Positions 1-11,325 of a DNA stretch of 64,000 nt are shown here, piece by piece (positions within the stretch are counted from its first letter, which is position 1; the number at the start of each line of letters is the position of its first letter). Below the pieces are notes generated by a model. It was given only the letters and a program-made list of their open reading frames with translations. It did no database searches and was not told where the DNA came from. The translations under genes and the position numbers were made by a program. This DNA comes from Spongospora subterranea (Eukaryota > Endomyxa > Phytomyxea > Plasmodiophorida > Plasmodiophoridae): positions 9,823-73,822 of the forward strand of contig OUQQ01000007.1 of the NCBI GenBank assembly GCA_900404475.1. Reading direction: 5' to 3'.

Positions 1-880
1 CTCTCTCTCTCTCTCTCTCTCTCTGCTCTGCCCCCAATGCCCTCCGTTCTCGTCATTCGTTGACCCAGGGGGCGGATGGCGCTAGGGCAGTCCCTTTGTG
101 AGTCGTTCATGATGGCGGTGATATCATCGGATCGGTGTAATACGCTATTGGAGCATATCCCTCCCGTTCAACGATCAAGGATCATCTGTCGCCAATGCGA
201 GCCGGAGCTCAACGCTCGCGCCTACTACGATTGCTCGACCAAGAACGTCAACCTTTGCTCGAACTATCTCCAATCGAAGGTGGATTCCCCCTCTGTCGCC
301 CTATCCCACAATCGGTTGTTGATCGCGTGATCAAGGAATCACTGGAAGAGGCGTTGTGTCACGAGATCGTTCATTCCTACGACGTCCAGATCAAACGACC
401 TCGGGCCAATTTCAGCAATTGCGGCGACCTCGCCTGCAGTGAGATTCGCGCCGCCTTCTGGGTTTGTCCAACATGATCCCCCAATTCGATCATCGCCCGC
501 TGATGCTGAATATGTGCACCACCAACCTTGTAGGGGGAATGTCGCAACATCACCGATATTGATCGCAGAAAGCGATGTGTGTTCAAGGTCGCCACGATCG
601 CCACTGAAGTAATCGCCGCCCATCATCGTCATCCGTTCGACCAATTCATCTGAACATTGCTGTGTTTGTTTTTCCTTTATTGGCGCAGAATAACTTTCCC
701 GGTCTGGGCAGGGCGGTCGTCTCCAACAAGTTCGACGAATGTTTCCGGGATCAGCGACCCTGGATCGACGGCGACCCATCGTCGGATACAGCAGCGTGAA
801 GACACGATCTCAATGGGAACGATGGCCCCAACACGCCGTTGACTCATCGTTCCCGATTCATTTAATATATATTGTCTAAC
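1..880. other. Left edge, no supported gene
   Basis: The first 24 bases are a (CT)n dinucleotide tract, a simple microsatellite. After it come several short overlapping open frames on both strands (for example 76-330 and 339-779), but none shows a recognisable domain or hydrophobic pattern, and they look like chance frames in moderately GC-rich DNA. The last part upstream of 881 is AT-richer and is probably the promoter and 5' UTR of the next gene. Confidence 0.4.
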
Positions 881-1777
881 ATGAGTGTAATCTGGTCTGT
901 GATGGCGATAACGACGATGGCGATCTCGCTGAGCGGGGCAGTCAACCTGAACCAGACCGCCCTGTTCCAGACCGATCAGGAGATCCCCGATCGGGCGCTC
1001 TGTCGGATCCCGGGCGACGTCCCGTCGCCGTTGGCGTTGGCGTCGGGGGCGGTGTTCGTGGCGCGCCCGTCGTCGTATCTGTGGATCTGGACGGCCATCG
1101 CCGGATACGATCCCGCCGTTCCCGTCACGATCCAGATCGTGTCGTCGTCGACCCAGGAATCGATCTCGGCGTGGAAGCGCCATCATTTCAACCAGTCCGA
1201 CCACTGTCTGGCCGGCAGTTTCGCCCTCGTCCCGATGTTCGACAGGTTCGGCGATCAGCAATTACTGGGCCAGATCGTGATCGGTCCCAATATCGTCTTC
1301 TCGATCCCCTTCTCGATCGCGCCGTCGCCGTCGCTCCCGGCCCATCATTCCCTGGTGTCGATCGCCCCGGCGCTGTCCGAAATCACGTGCGATTTCAGGG
1401 CGAAATCGGCGCCGTTGTCGCTGAACATCACCGACGAGACGATGGTCTATCTGTGCGTTGATATCAGCGAGTTTCAGCGATCATCATCGTCGCCAGTGCG
1501 ATACGAATTCAGTTTCCGGATCGCCGGTGCGCCCCGGTCGACAATCAGCACATTTCGGGGCGATGATTCGTCGGTCCATAACAATTTACTGTATATGCCA
1601 TTGCCCGCTAATCAGCTGATTATCGCCAATAGCCCTGGGGGCAATTTCACGGCCGAGTTCAGATATGGTCGGGAAGTTCGTGCCATTCACAACTTCACGA
1701 TTGTCGGGTCGTCGGGGAATGGGACAGGTCTGGCCCGGTTCTGCCCGAGATCAGCGGATTGCCCAATATCGCCATAA
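881..1777 (+). CDS. Secreted or lumenal protein of unknown function
   Basis: Single-exon frame of 298 residues starting at the ATG at 881; an in-frame TTG at 872 is not a plausible eukaryotic start. The first roughly 25 residues are hydrophobic (MSVIWSVMAITTMAISLSGA) and look like a signal peptide. The rest has several N-x-S/T glycosylation sequons and a few cysteines, and no internal membrane helix is obvious. I recognise no domain. The coding sequence is GC-rich with C/G-ending codons, like the CD36-family gene next door and unlike the AT-rich genes from 8.7 kb on. It may be a cell-surface or extracellular protein, but nothing here gives a function. Confidence 0.55.
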   Translation: MSVIWSVMAITTMAISLSGAVNLNQTALFQTDQEIPDRALCRIPGDVPSPLALASGAVFVARPSSYLWIWTAIAGYDPAVPVTIQIVSSSTQESISAWKRHHFNQSDHCLAGSFALVPMFDRFGDQQLLGQIVIGPNIVFSIPFSIAPSPSLPAHHSLVSIAPALSEITCDFRAKSAPLSLNITDETMVYLCVDISEFQRSSSSPVRYEFSFRIAGAPRSTISTFRGDDSSVHNNLLYMPLPANQLIIANSPGGNFTAEFRYGREVRAIHNFTIVGSSGNGTGLARFCPRSADCPISP

Positions 1778-2016
1778 TATGATCACCAGCTGGGGCTTCA
1801 CGATAACGCTGTGTGATCGCATTGGATGATGACCGCGATCCGGCCGGAAGGGGGAGCGGCTCATGTCGGTCGGGAACCGCCAGAGAGATAACTCTCAGAG
1901 AGAAAGGGCGACGACACACAATCGCGATCAAGAACAACAACACACCAATATTGAGTTTTATTGATAAACTGGTGTGAGACCCATCGTCGAACGTTGTTTG
2001 AGGTCGATTTGGAACT

Positions 2017-3687
2017 TCATTTTTTGCAGAGGAGCTGGCTCTTGTATTTTCTGACGATATAGATCCCATAGCAGAAGAGGGGCAGAGCGGCCATGGCGAA
2101 TATCAGGCGAAGGGCGCTACACGCTTGCACCACCGTTATCAACTTGCTCTTGATCGTGTTCACCTGATCCTGGTCGGCCGTCCCGCCGATCTCCGCCCAC
2201 CACAACGGCAGGTACATCTGGGCGCCCCGGATCAGGTTCGGGGTCGTGGTCGCGTTCACCATCCCGTTCTCCAGGCGCAGGTTGGCCTGGAACCGGGACA
2301 TGGCCCGGAATGGCATACCCGTGTTGGGTTCGATGTCGATGAACGACATGTGTTCGTCAGGGGACGGGGCGACACCTGTGAACCCCGACCACAGCGAGGT
2401 GTCGCCGTCCAGGAAATGGGGATTGGAGAAGTGCACTGGCGGGCCCTTCCCGCTCGGGTTCATGTTGAAGATCCCGTTCGGCCCGTACATCAGGAACTTG
2501 GCGTTGGCCGAGTTCGACGTGGCGTTCTGGAACGTGGCGGGATCGCGCTCGAACCGCACCAACGACAGGCCCATCAGGTCAACGCCGCCCATGTTGTTCC
2601 ATTGCTCGGCGCGCGACGTCGCCGGCGAGAAGATCATCAGTCGCTTGCTGACCTGGTCCGGGAACGAATCCGCCTGGACGTCGCGCAAACCGCGAACGAC
2701 CTCGGGCGAGGCCCAGGCCTGATCGATCACCTGCTCGCTCCCTTTGTATTTGCTGAACCGCTTCAGCATCAGGATATCGTCCTTGCCCGTGTACTTCTCG
2801 TAGTACTGGCCCGGTTTGTAGGCCTGGGCGGGCGTGGTCTGGTTCCCCAGGAACGTCATCAGGATCGACCGGGGCGTCGTCTTGATGTAATCGGTCTGGA
2901 GCGATGGGGACGGCGCCGTGAACCCGATATACCCCAGCTGGTTCAGCAGGAGCAGAACGCGCTCGCTGTTGGTGGCGCTGACGCCAACGTCGCTGAACCG
3001 GTCGACCCCGGTCTGGTTCCGGTGCTCCATCGCCACGATGAAGTCGTTGACGTTGGTCGATTGGGAAAAGGCGGCGACGAACGCCTGGTACAGGGGCGAT
3101 GGGATATCCGCTTTGGTCGTCAGATCCGATATCGGCGGGATCGGCGCAGGGAACGTCCCGTTCGCCATCTTCTTGAGCACTTTAGGGATATTGCTCGCCC
3201 TGGACGTGGCCAGCAACGTGAAATGGGTGAACGATGGCTGGATCAGGACGTCGTTCGACAGCGGACCGAACGAGCTATCGCTGAACACGAACTCGTTTCT
3301 CGACGAATACTGGATGAGATTGTCGTTGTCGATGAAGGTGATGTTGAATTTGTTCTGGTACAGTAATCCAGTATACGATAGCTCCTTGACATTGATCGAC
3401 GATTCCGTGATCGACGTGTAGTTGAAGACGGTGAACTTGACCGCCAACGGGTCCGGGTTCTCGAGCTTGTCGATCGATTCGGGGGTGTTCTGGATGATCA
3501 GGCTCTGGCGCACCGAGTCCCTGATCAGGGACAATGGGAAGTTGATCATGGCCAGGATGAAGAACAACAGCCCCAGGACGATCATGATCAGACCACATAT
3601 CGCCCGCGCTCGCTGGTGCCGGACCACGATCACCTTGGGCTGGGCGGAGGCGGCGCTTCCACCACCGGCCGTTGGCGTTGCGCTCAT
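2017..3687 (-). CDS. CD36/LIMP-2-family scavenger receptor
   Basis: Single-exon gene for 556 residues, close to the usual size of the CD36/SCARB2 family (470-530). The topology fits: a short N-terminal tail, a first membrane helix at about residues 30-52 (ICGLIMIVLGLLFFILAM), a large lumenal or extracellular domain rich in N-x-S/T sequons, then a second helix near residues 525-545 and a short basic tail ending KSQLLCKK. The strongest signature lies at about residues 425-465, where HFSNPHFLDGD is followed by HMSFIDIEPNTGMPFRAMSR, the conserved block before the C-terminal membrane segment. The family binds lipids and lipoprotein-like ligands at the plasma membrane or in lysosomes. Members occur in animals and in amoebozoans, while typical fungi lack them. 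The start ATG at 3685-3687 is the first in frame. Which subfamily it belongs to cannot be told. Confidence 0.93.
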   Translation of the reverse strand: MSATPTAGGGSAASAQPKVIVVRHQRARAICGLIMIVLGLLFFILAMINFPLSLIRDSVRQSLIIQNTPESIDKLENPDPLAVKFTVFNYTSITESSINVKELSYTGLLYQNKFNITFIDNDNLIQYSSRNEFVFSDSSFGPLSNDVLIQPSFTHFTLLATSRASNIPKVLKKMANGTFPAPIPPISDLTTKADIPSPLYQAFVAAFSQSTNVNDFIVAMEHRNQTGVDRFSDVGVSATNSERVLLLLNQLGYIGFTAPSPSLQTDYIKTTPRSILMTFLGNQTTPAQAYKPGQYYEKYTGKDDILMLKRFSKYKGSEQVIDQAWASPEVVRGLRDVQADSFPDQVSKRLMIFSPATSRAEQWNNMGGVDLMGLSLVRFERDPATFQNATSNSANAKFLMYGPNGIFNMNPSGKGPPVHFSNPHFLDGDTSLWSGFTGVAPSPDEHMSFIDIEPNTGMPFRAMSRFQANLRLENGMVNATTTPNLIRGAQMYLPLWWAEIGGTADQDQVNTIKSKLITVVQACSALRLIFAMAALPLFCYGIYIVRKYKSQLLCKK

Positions 3688-5955
3688 GATCCTCTGTGTG
3701 TGATTGTGTTTCGCGATCGACTATTGCTAAATGAGATACAGTGGAGTGATCGTACCCCGTTCATGGGGGATCATCCAAAGGATCAATTTTCATAAATCAG
3801 GAGATCTTCTCGATCACGTGCTCATCATCACCGAGATCGGTTTATCCCTCATGAACCTTCTTCGACCCATCCTCAATCTCTCCCTCCACACGTGAATTAC
3901 TTCCCTCCCCCCCCTTTGAACCCGTTATAGCCCCCGTCCTGGTCATGATCTGAGTTGTTGGGGAACCGTCGCTCCAACGAGAAAACACGCCCCGAGCATT
4001 GCAGACAAAGCGGAAACCCCCTAACATGTCCAGCTCTGTTGTACAGTAAATCCGTCTGATAAGAGATTTAATAACAAGGGTTGAACCCGGTTTTAGGTCT
4101 CTCAACACCCTCGTTCATACTACTGTTTAGGGTTTTAGCAAAAGTACTTTCAATAAAGTCGATGAAAAATAATATCAAGTCATGTTGTTGTCAAGTTGGT
4201 GTCTCGGGATGGACTCTTGATCTACGTCCGTTTGACTCCTTCATAGTCGAACGGCGCTGCCTTTATGTCAAAATGGATTGACGGCTAGTTTACTGCTCGA
4301 GAAAGACACAAATGGGTGGACGAGACTTGGGATGCGTTCGGCAAAGAACCGAAATATATGTCGTTATTTTGATGTTTGCTTGGCACTGTTGGAGCAGATC
4401 CATTCAAAGTTGACATCCAGAGCCTCATCGAGTACCGATTCTCCCCCCGTAACAGGAACTTCATCATCGATGGACATTCAGAGAGTGATTTATAATCTGA
4501 ATTGAGCTTCTAACTCGGTGTTCTCTGAAGACGATTACGATCCCTTTCAAAGAAGGTAATCTCGTACAGATGATCGCCGCCAAGGGTGTTATTACAGCAC
4601 CGCTTGACACCGCTACAGGTCAACCAGTGCCATCGGATTCCGTTGTTGTTCTCATCAGAAGATCTAAAGCGGTGACTCACTGGGCAATGATTCGTTTGGA
4701 GAACCAGTTGGTCTATGAGCTTATCTCAGTTTCTACCAGCTGTTTAGTAAAAACCGAATATATTTGAGATTATTTTCTCATCTGTTTGATAAAACATGCA
4801 ATTATCAGCTTAAAAAAATCTGCAATGGTCTAAGACCCCAACCGGTAAAAACGTCAGAGGTCTTTTCAAAAGGAATTACTGTATTTGATGGCGCCACATC
4901 CTCAATCATGTGACGAGGTTGGCGTCTGGTCCTCAGGTTATCGGTTTGTCGATGATACTCCCAGAACCTGGGGCGAAAGGCGGATTGGGTCAGAACCTGA
5001 TGATGGGGCCAGGGATATCATGTGAACGGGGACACCATTATCATTTGAACAGGATTTGAAAACGGGGAACGTGTTGGTGGAGATTGCGGAACGGGCTCCA
5101 AACACGATCACGTGATGAATTTTCGCCAGGGGTTGTCGGGGTCGTCGTAATGGACTGGAGCGCGAAACAGATTACGGAATGGGGATTGAGGTTCGGTCGA
5201 TCTGCTCGAACAACGGCCAGTGTTTGTGCGATCGGACCCCGTTCCTAGTTGGACATCACTATCGCCACCTCTGTTGGGCGGGCGGTTTATCAGTGCTGGA
5301 GAGAGAGTGGGAGAGAGAATGAGCGAGGGAATCTCTCGAACGCCCCCATTCCCTTCGCCATCGAAACACACCCACGGTTGCGATGAGAATCACATGAGCA
5401 TTTGATGGAGGTCGAGCGACGGCAACAATATCATGTGGCGTCGAATTCTCCATCCTGGATCTGATCCTGGATCTGATCGCGATTTGCAGCGCCGTCCAGT
5501 TTCAACTTTGTTGTTTATTTTCTCGATCCTCTCTCTGCTTCGACTGTCACTCACGATCATGGCCAACGTTGATGAACCAATTGGTTTTCGGAACTCAAAT
5601 TCTCTAAATCTGTCGAATGTGTTATCTGCAATAATCCAATCGAGATTCTCTGTGTTTCCGTTTACCGTCCAGTAAACCCTTAAATTTCAGGAGAAATGTT
5701 GAGACTAATACGTAATCCGATTCCCGAGCCGAATATCGAATTACTCGCACAAACAATGCTCATGTGTGATGAACTGGACACGGGTAGCAATGGGCTCAAT
5801 TCACGTTCGATCGAAGCAATATCGTACGCCGAGTCAAAACGTTGACCAGTTCTTAGCCAAGATTCTATGAAACTGCAGTATTTGACAAATCGCAGAAGAT
5901 GACGACGACGATGGATGAGAAGAGAAACCGTGATTTATATGAGATAGTTAGCATT
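3688..5955. other. Intergenic stretch, no supported gene
   Basis: About 2.3 kb between the CD36-family gene and RACK1. It contains only short frames (for example 4570-4767, 65 residues, and 5108-5371, 87 residues) with no domain, no consistent codon use and no evident splice pairs linking them. A purine-rich GAGAGAGTGGGAGAGAGAAT tract lies near 5300 and a direct repeat of GGATCTGATC near 5457-5476. Promoter elements of the two flanking minus-strand genes' neighbours may lie here, but I can support no specific site. Confidence 0.4.
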
Positions 5956-6977
5956 TCACATCTTTGAGGAAACGGTCCATACGCGAATGGTGTTGTCGGT
6001 ATATCCAGAGAACAAGGTTGAACCATCGGCGCTCCAGGCAAGGGAAATGCACTGAATGGGGACGGCCTTCTTGGAGTATCCCTTGGGGGATTTGCATGGG
6101 AACTCGGGCTTGAGCTCGTCAACAATGACCTTGGACTCGAGGTCCCAGATCTTGATCGAGGAGGCGGTGGCAGCGCAAAGCCAGTAGCGGTTGGGGGAGA
6201 AGGCGAGATCATGGATAATATCACCGGCCTCGAGAGACGACAAATGGCGACCCTCGTTCAGATCCCAAAGCATGGCGGTACCGTCCTTGCCACCCGATGC
6301 GCATAACGAACCGTCTGGCGATACGGTGACGGTGTTGACGTAGCCGCGATGGCCGATCAGGTTGGTGCGAAGCTTGCACGTGGTGAGGTTCCAGACCTTG
6401 ACCAACTTGTCCCATCCGGCACTGACGATCAATGGGTTCTGGACGTTGGGGGAGAATCGCACACAGGAAACCCATCTGCGATGATTTGTTTTTAGCACGA
6501 GAGATAACGCAAAGCAATTGGAAAAACATACTCGGAATGGTTCTCTTCGGTGATGCGGTACTTGCACTGACCAAGGGTGTTCCAGAGATTGATGGTCTTA
6601 TCACGGGATCCAGACACGATCTGACGGTTGTCGGCAGAGAACGCGACCGACAAAACGTCCTTCTCGTGACCGACGAAGCGGCGGGTGGTGGTGCCGTTCT
6701 GAAGATCCCAAAGGCGGAGGGTGCCATCCCAGGATCCGGATAAGGCGAACTGGCCGTCGGAGGAGATGGCCACGTCTTCAACGAAGTGGGCGTGGCCGGT
6801 AAGACGACGCAGGGGAACACCATAATCGGCATCTTCACGGGTCAAGGACCAGACGATGACGGATTTGTCACGAGACGCAGACAGGATCATGTCGGGGGCC
6901 TCAAGGGTCGTGGCGATCGACGTGACCCAGCCTTCATGGCCCTTCAGCTCGCCGCGCAGGATCAGCTCGGATGGCAT
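5956..6977 (-). CDS. RACK1: RACK1, WD40 scaffold of the 40S ribosome
   Basis: Two exons, complement(join(5956..6475, 6532..6977)), giving 321 residues against about 317 in animals. The 56-nt intron has donor GTATG and acceptor CAG and splits the Glu codon of the conserved [13 protein letters not shown] block; removing it restores the family sequence without a gap. Seven WD40 blades are visible, including [40 protein letters not shown] and [11 protein letters not shown]. Family-specific RACK1 motifs such as [15 protein letters not shown] and [10 protein letters not shown] are present. RACK1 sits on the head of the small ribosomal subunit and recruits kinases and other signalling proteins. Codons are strongly biased to C/G endings, as expected for a highly expressed gene. 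Confidence 0.98.
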
Positions 6978-7869
6978 GGTGATAGGGATGGGCTGTGTTG
7001 ACGACGGGTCCTAGCGGGGTCTGATAATGGCGATAAAAGGTGATGAACTATTAGTGAGTCCCCGCACTCCGTCACGGACTTGACATCACATCATTATATG
7101 GACTACTTTTAATATTGAATTCAATAACGTGCTGTAGTTGGGTATCGGATGTGTTCCCAAATCCGATCCGGCAGTTGCTTTATCATCAATGCCCTATCAA
7201 TTGTGGAACTTAAAAATGCTATGGAAATAACTTGGTATATACAACTATCATCATTAATTCAAAATTCATTTCTGCGACAAAATTTATGATATTGTACTGT
7301 GATTTACTGCGCCGATAATATCGCAATGATATCATGATGATAAATAACATGAACAACCTCCCTATGTCGCAATGATATCATGATGATAAATAACATGAAC
7401 AACCTCCCTATGTGTCACTTACTCCATGGTACTTAATATCAAAATGTTGTTTCTTTGGTAACCAATCAACCTGAGAATAACGCTATGATGAGGTGGTTAT
7501 TATTCGATTACATTTACTGAGCTGTAGACGACAACAAAAACATTTTAGGATTACGAGGGAGCACATAAGCAATAGGACAAGTGCTTTCGTACAATCCATT
7601 GAACAATGGCTGTTTTATTCTGGCCCCGGCACCTCACCAGCACGATTCGCAATCACATCACCGCCCTTCTGTGCTAATTCTGCAATCACAAGCCCCACGT
7701 ATCGATGGAGATTGTACTGGCCCTGACCATATCCCATTACAGGTGCATATTTGTATTTGGGCCAATGTTAGGGCCAGTGACATATAACTGTCAAGAGGCG
7801 GCTGCGCCACGGACTCCGCTGCGGCCATGATCGTCGTCATAAACCTGTTCCTTGGGTCAGTATTCCGCT
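6978..7869. other. Divergent promoter region of RACK1 and eL15
   Basis: About 0.9 kb separates the RACK1 start (minus strand) from the eL15 start (plus strand), so both ribosome-related genes are read outward from it. It holds a perfect 46-bp tandem duplication (see its own entry). Just before the eL15 start the sequence CCTTGGGTCAG at about 7850-7860 could be the acceptor of a 5' UTR intron, a common arrangement in ribosomal-protein genes, but I cannot place the donor. Short open frames here show no domain. Confidence 0.4.
7321..7412. repeat. 46-bp perfect tandem duplication
   Basis: The 46-bp unit starting TCGCAATGATATCATGATGA occurs twice back to back, at 7321-7366 and 7367-7412, with no mismatch that I can see. 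The identity points to a very recent duplication or slippage. The unit contains the small palindrome ATGATATCAT. Confidence 0.9.
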
Positions 7870-8484
7870 ATGGGTGCCTACAAGTACATCGAGGAGCTAT
7901 GGCGCCGTAAGCAATGCGACGCCATGCGCTACATCCAGCGCATGCGCTGCTGGGAATACCGCCAGCTCCCCGCCATGGTTCGATGCCGCCGCCCAACCCG
8001 TCCCGAGAAGGCCCGTCGTGTCGGTTTCAAATCCAAGCAGGGATTCGCTGTTTTCCGCATTCGCGTCCGCCGTGGTGGCCGTAAGCGCCCCAACCCCAAG
8101 GGAATCGTCTACGGAAAGCCTAAAAACCAAGGTATCAACGAGCTCAAGGCCAAGCGCAATCTGCGCTCTGTTGCTGAAGAGCGTGTTGGGCGTCGTGCTA
8201 CCAACATGCGCGTGCTCAACTCCTACTGGGTTGGCCAAGACGCAACCTTCAAGTTCTATGAGGTTGTTTGCGTTGATCCCGCCCATAACGCCATCCGCAA
8301 GGATCCACGAATTCAATGGATCGTCTCATCGAAGCACAAACGTCGCGAGTTGCGCGGCCTAACCTCTGCCGGACGCAAGCACCGCGGCGTTCAAGACAAG
8401 TCTGGCAAGACCGACAAACTTCGTGGATCGCAATACGCCAACTGGAAGCGCAGGAACACGACCGTATTCCACCGCTACCGTTAG
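7870..8484 (+). CDS. RPL15: 60S ribosomal protein L15 (eL15)
   Basis: Intronless coding sequence of 204 residues, the same length as human eL15. The ATG at 7870 gives the canonical N-terminus [17 protein letters not shown]; an upstream in-frame TTG at 7852 is not the start. Diagnostic blocks include [66 protein letters not shown] and the C-terminus [11 protein letters not shown]. eL15 is a structural protein of the large ribosomal subunit bound to 28S rRNA. Codon use is strongly biased, matching RACK1. The lack of an intron contrasts with most genes in the window. Confidence 0.99.
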   Translation: MGAYKYIEELWRRKQCDAMRYIQRMRCWEYRQLPAMVRCRRPTRPEKARRVGFKSKQGFAVFRIRVRRGGRKRPNPKGIVYGKPKNQGINELKAKRNLRSVAEERVGRRATNMRVLNSYWVGQDATFKFYEVVCVDPAHNAIRKDPRIQWIVSSKHKRRELRGLTSAGRKHRGVQDKSGKTDKLRGSQYANWKRRNTTVFHRYR

Positions 8485-8739
8485 TGAAGCGTTTTGGATC
8501 TGCAGCCAGAATTCCATTAATACACATCCATTATCGCATCCGTCTCAAACACGCTCCTGCTTTTGTTGTCGAAGGTCATCGACGTCGTGATGAGACTGGT
8601 TGACGACAGTAGGTTATAGAAAGATATCAAACACAGGTTCTACTCTAACATGTTCTTGAATGACCTTCTCATCATACGGACTCTTAATCATTCATATTCC
8701 TATCTTCCTTTGCTCGTCGTCTGCCGTCGTTGTTCCCGT

Positions 8740-9463
8740 AAGACCATGACCTCCAAATCATCATCTCTTCTCTACATTGTCACTGTATTTCGGCTCCCCA
8801 ATGCACTGTTGATCCTGTCATTAACGCTGCCTACAGACGTCTATATTCTCAACTTTCTCTATTCTGTTTTTGTTGAAGCAAGCCCTGAGATTTACTCCTG
8901 CAACGGTGGCAACCATTTTCATTTTCCCGGCGTATTTCATTGTGATATTTATCGGGATGCTTGTTGGGTTCCCCCAAATAACCGTGATTGTAAACATGTA
9001 CACATTTAGTATCGCCATGGCGTCATGCGCCGCCGGCGCTTTTGCTGCATATAACGATGTGCAAGGCATGGCGAATACTTGGAATGGGCTGTCAGACAAC
9101 GATAAAGCATCATGGGCTGCAGAAATCGGAATGAGTCCCATTGACTCGGCGACTGAATCGGTTTTGATATCGAAAGCGCGAACTCAGGTGACCTTGCTCC
9201 AACATTCTCGTTGTGGAGTATCTGAAATGGGTTATTGATAGCTGCTTGCCCTTGCCATATTCTACATCTGCATTGCCGGGATTCTTACGACTTTCATGAC
9301 GATAGACGTTTGCGTTCGCCATTACAGGAGTGCGCCTGGAGACGTTGGATAACCTCGAAGTTACTTGGCCGCTGTGGGCATTGTTCCAAGACCAAGAAAT
9401 AAACATTCGGGAAGAAACAATGCGAATCTCTGCTGTTTCCGCCAGAGACAGATTTATTCTACC
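8740..9463 (+). CDS. Predicted multi-pass membrane protein, spliced, unknown
   Basis: Two adjacent hydrophobic exons are evident. One, within about 8870-9188, reads through RFTPATVATIFIFPAYFIVI, FIGMLVGFPQITVIVNMYTF and SIAMASCAAGAFAAYND, giving three hydrophobic stretches and then a soluble loop ending before a GTGACC donor. The next, after ATTGATAG at about 9240, encodes LLALAIFYICIAGILTTFMT, a further helix, and a short tail that can be carried by another spliced exon to a stop near 9463. At least four membrane helices are implied. I do not recognise the family. Exon borders are inferred only from GT/AG signals and frame, and the first exon is not located with certainty. An alternative is that the downstream frame at 9365-9790 belongs to the same gene. 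Confidence 0.4.
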
Positions 9464-9790
9464 GAGTTGATATTGGAACACCAGTGGCAATATCCTGACC
9501 TGGCCAGGCTGCAACACACTGATAATGATCCGCCCAGCTGGTCATTGGCCCCGGCAAATGGCGCATTATCGTTCGGAGCTGGTCTGTGCGACTTGATCGG
9601 GCCCTATAGTACCGATATAATGTTGGGCGTCGCTGGCTGCGAGGATGTCTGCCAGGAGACTCGCCTAGCGCTCATACTCTCTTCCTGCTATCATCAGAAT
9701 GGGCAATGGAACGACGCCGCCGAAGCTGGTACTTACCATTCCTTCCCGATTCGCGTTAATGATTTCAACGACTTTCTTGTCACAATATAA
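9365..9790 (+). CDS. Open frame of unknown function, possibly an internal exon
   Basis: A long frame open through about 140 codons, with a cysteine-bearing segment (GLCDLIGPYSTDIMLGVAGC) near its middle. A donor-like GT lies just before its stop, and a TTGCAG acceptor near 9834 would splice it to a further open stretch at about 9835-9935. It could therefore be the 5' part of the AT-hook gene downstream or the 3' part of the membrane-protein gene upstream. No domain is recognised, and RNA evidence would be needed to assign it. Confidence 0.3.
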   Translation: MAAVGIVPRPRNKHSGRNNANLCCFRQRQIYSTELILEHQWQYPDLARLQHTDNDPPSWSLAPANGALSFGAGLCDLIGPYSTDIMLGVAGCEDVCQETRLALILSSCYHQNGQWNDAAEAGTYHSFPIRVNDFNDFLVTI

Positions 9791-9939
9791 TTTTCATCCC
9801 TGTTAAACTGTAAAGTTTTAACGGTTCTTAGTTGCAGAAGCTGCTAATGATCCGGAAGCGGCGACTCCTGTCCCTCTATTAAACGCACATGTTCGTTCCA
9901 AATGTGCCACCCAGTACTTTCATAATTGGTTTATCCTTA

Positions 9940-11086
9940 GGAATGTGAATCTTTGTTCCAACGGCTTAAAGCGGTCATGCCCACTGACCCGGCTCTTGAC
10001 GATCGCCGTAGTGCGAAGGTTATTGCAGAAAAGCTTCAAGTTCTTCGCATTGGACAGATTCGGACGAATATTCAACTTTTAGACGATATGATACGGTATT
10101 ATTCACCTGTTTTGATGTGATCCCTTTTCAACAAAAACTGATTTTGTTTAGGATTTTAGAATCCGACGAAGCTATAATTGAACAACCCAATTCTAGCATC
10201 GACCTTTCAGAAATCCAGGAGCATCTCGACCAATCAAAATTATTGTTTTATTCAGTTCCAATGGTACACAGGCTGAGCCTATATCAGAAATTTTGCTCTA
10301 ATTTCCAAATAGGAGAAGCTGTCACAATTCGATCTTGCAATCACAGATCAGCAAGAACGTTTGGCTCCAGATGTTGAATCATCAACAGCCGCATCAAAAC
10401 CTCTGAAGGGGGCCGTCGCCAAGACAGAAGTTCAAGACACACAGATTTCATTGGATCTTCCTTATGTCGACACCACAATGACACGTGAAGCAGACGTCAA
10501 GCGTCCCGATGATTCGACCAGTTCGCATTTGGTGAATCCAGAGGGCCCCTCGACTTTTCTCTGCGTTCCTGCTGACGTTCTTCAACAAGGCTTTGAGGTC
10601 CCTATTAGGCGAGAGCCTGACACTCCTGCTGAATCGTTCACCAATGTTATTACGCCTACCATTGCTACCTCACAATATGAGATGCCAATACATGAGACGG
10701 AACAACCGATCATAACGTCAATGCAGGGAAGTTCTGTACATGAAGAGCAAGACCGTTCTGATCCCGCCCCCGAGGTTGTATTGGCACCGACAATGGCTCC
10801 TGGATACGATATTCCTGCTGAAGCTACAGTTGCCGGGGGTCTCGATTCGTCAATCCCAATAGCGACACCGGCACGTCCAAGAAAAAGGGGAAGGCCACCG
10901 ACTAAACACATAACTGTAGAAAATCCAGCCGTTCATGGGGATGATATAGCTCTTGGCGCTGATTCAACCCCCAAATCCCAAGTAAGAAACAAGGCAAAAA
11001 TTCAGAAAACGAAAGCAGCCGGATCGGAAACAAGTCGTCCTGCGTCCAGAATTCGCCCCGGGTCTCGTGGTCGAAAATCAATGTAA
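9940..11086 (+). CDS. AT-hook protein, putative nuclear DNA-binding
   Basis: At least three exons. The first visible one (about 9943-10095) encodes an alpha-helical segment with KVIAEKLQVLRIGQIRTN. The second (about 10151-10260) encodes an acidic helical stretch. The last, from about 10340, is a long frame to the stop at 11084-11086. The last exon is low in hydrophobic residues, rich in S/T/P/E and probably disordered. Near residue 175 of that exon it carries RPRKRGRPPTK, a classic AT-hook (GRP core flanked by basic residues) that binds the minor groove of AT-rich DNA. The C-terminus is basic and Arg/Ser-rich (RIRPGSRGRKSM). This supports a chromatin or DNA-associated protein, but I do not recognise the family. 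The true start is not certain. Confidence 0.55.
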
Positions 11087-11325
11087 ATATTGAATCAGTG
11101 CAATCTATTATTATTAAACTCCTCCGACTATCTAATCTACAGCACGACGTTGGTTTCGACAGGAAACAGTGTAACAGTACCCACTCGCCCCTGTCAGAAG
11201 GTCGTGCCGATCGCTGTGGATGTCGGGGTCGACAACCCACAACTGCTGATAATAATTAATAATGCCGTAACCCCGTGCTGGGGACTACTGGGTGTGTCTC
11301 AACAGTCTCGACATTATTTTATACA

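Noticed and set aside
2125..3366. 413-residue plus-strand frame opposite the CD36-family gene
   Set aside because: It is the antisense shadow of a GC-rich coding sequence, Arg/Gly/Val-rich with no domain; the minus-strand product is clearly the real one.
7897..8316. Antisense frames over eL15
   Set aside because: These are produced by the strong codon bias of the ribosomal-protein gene and have no independent support.
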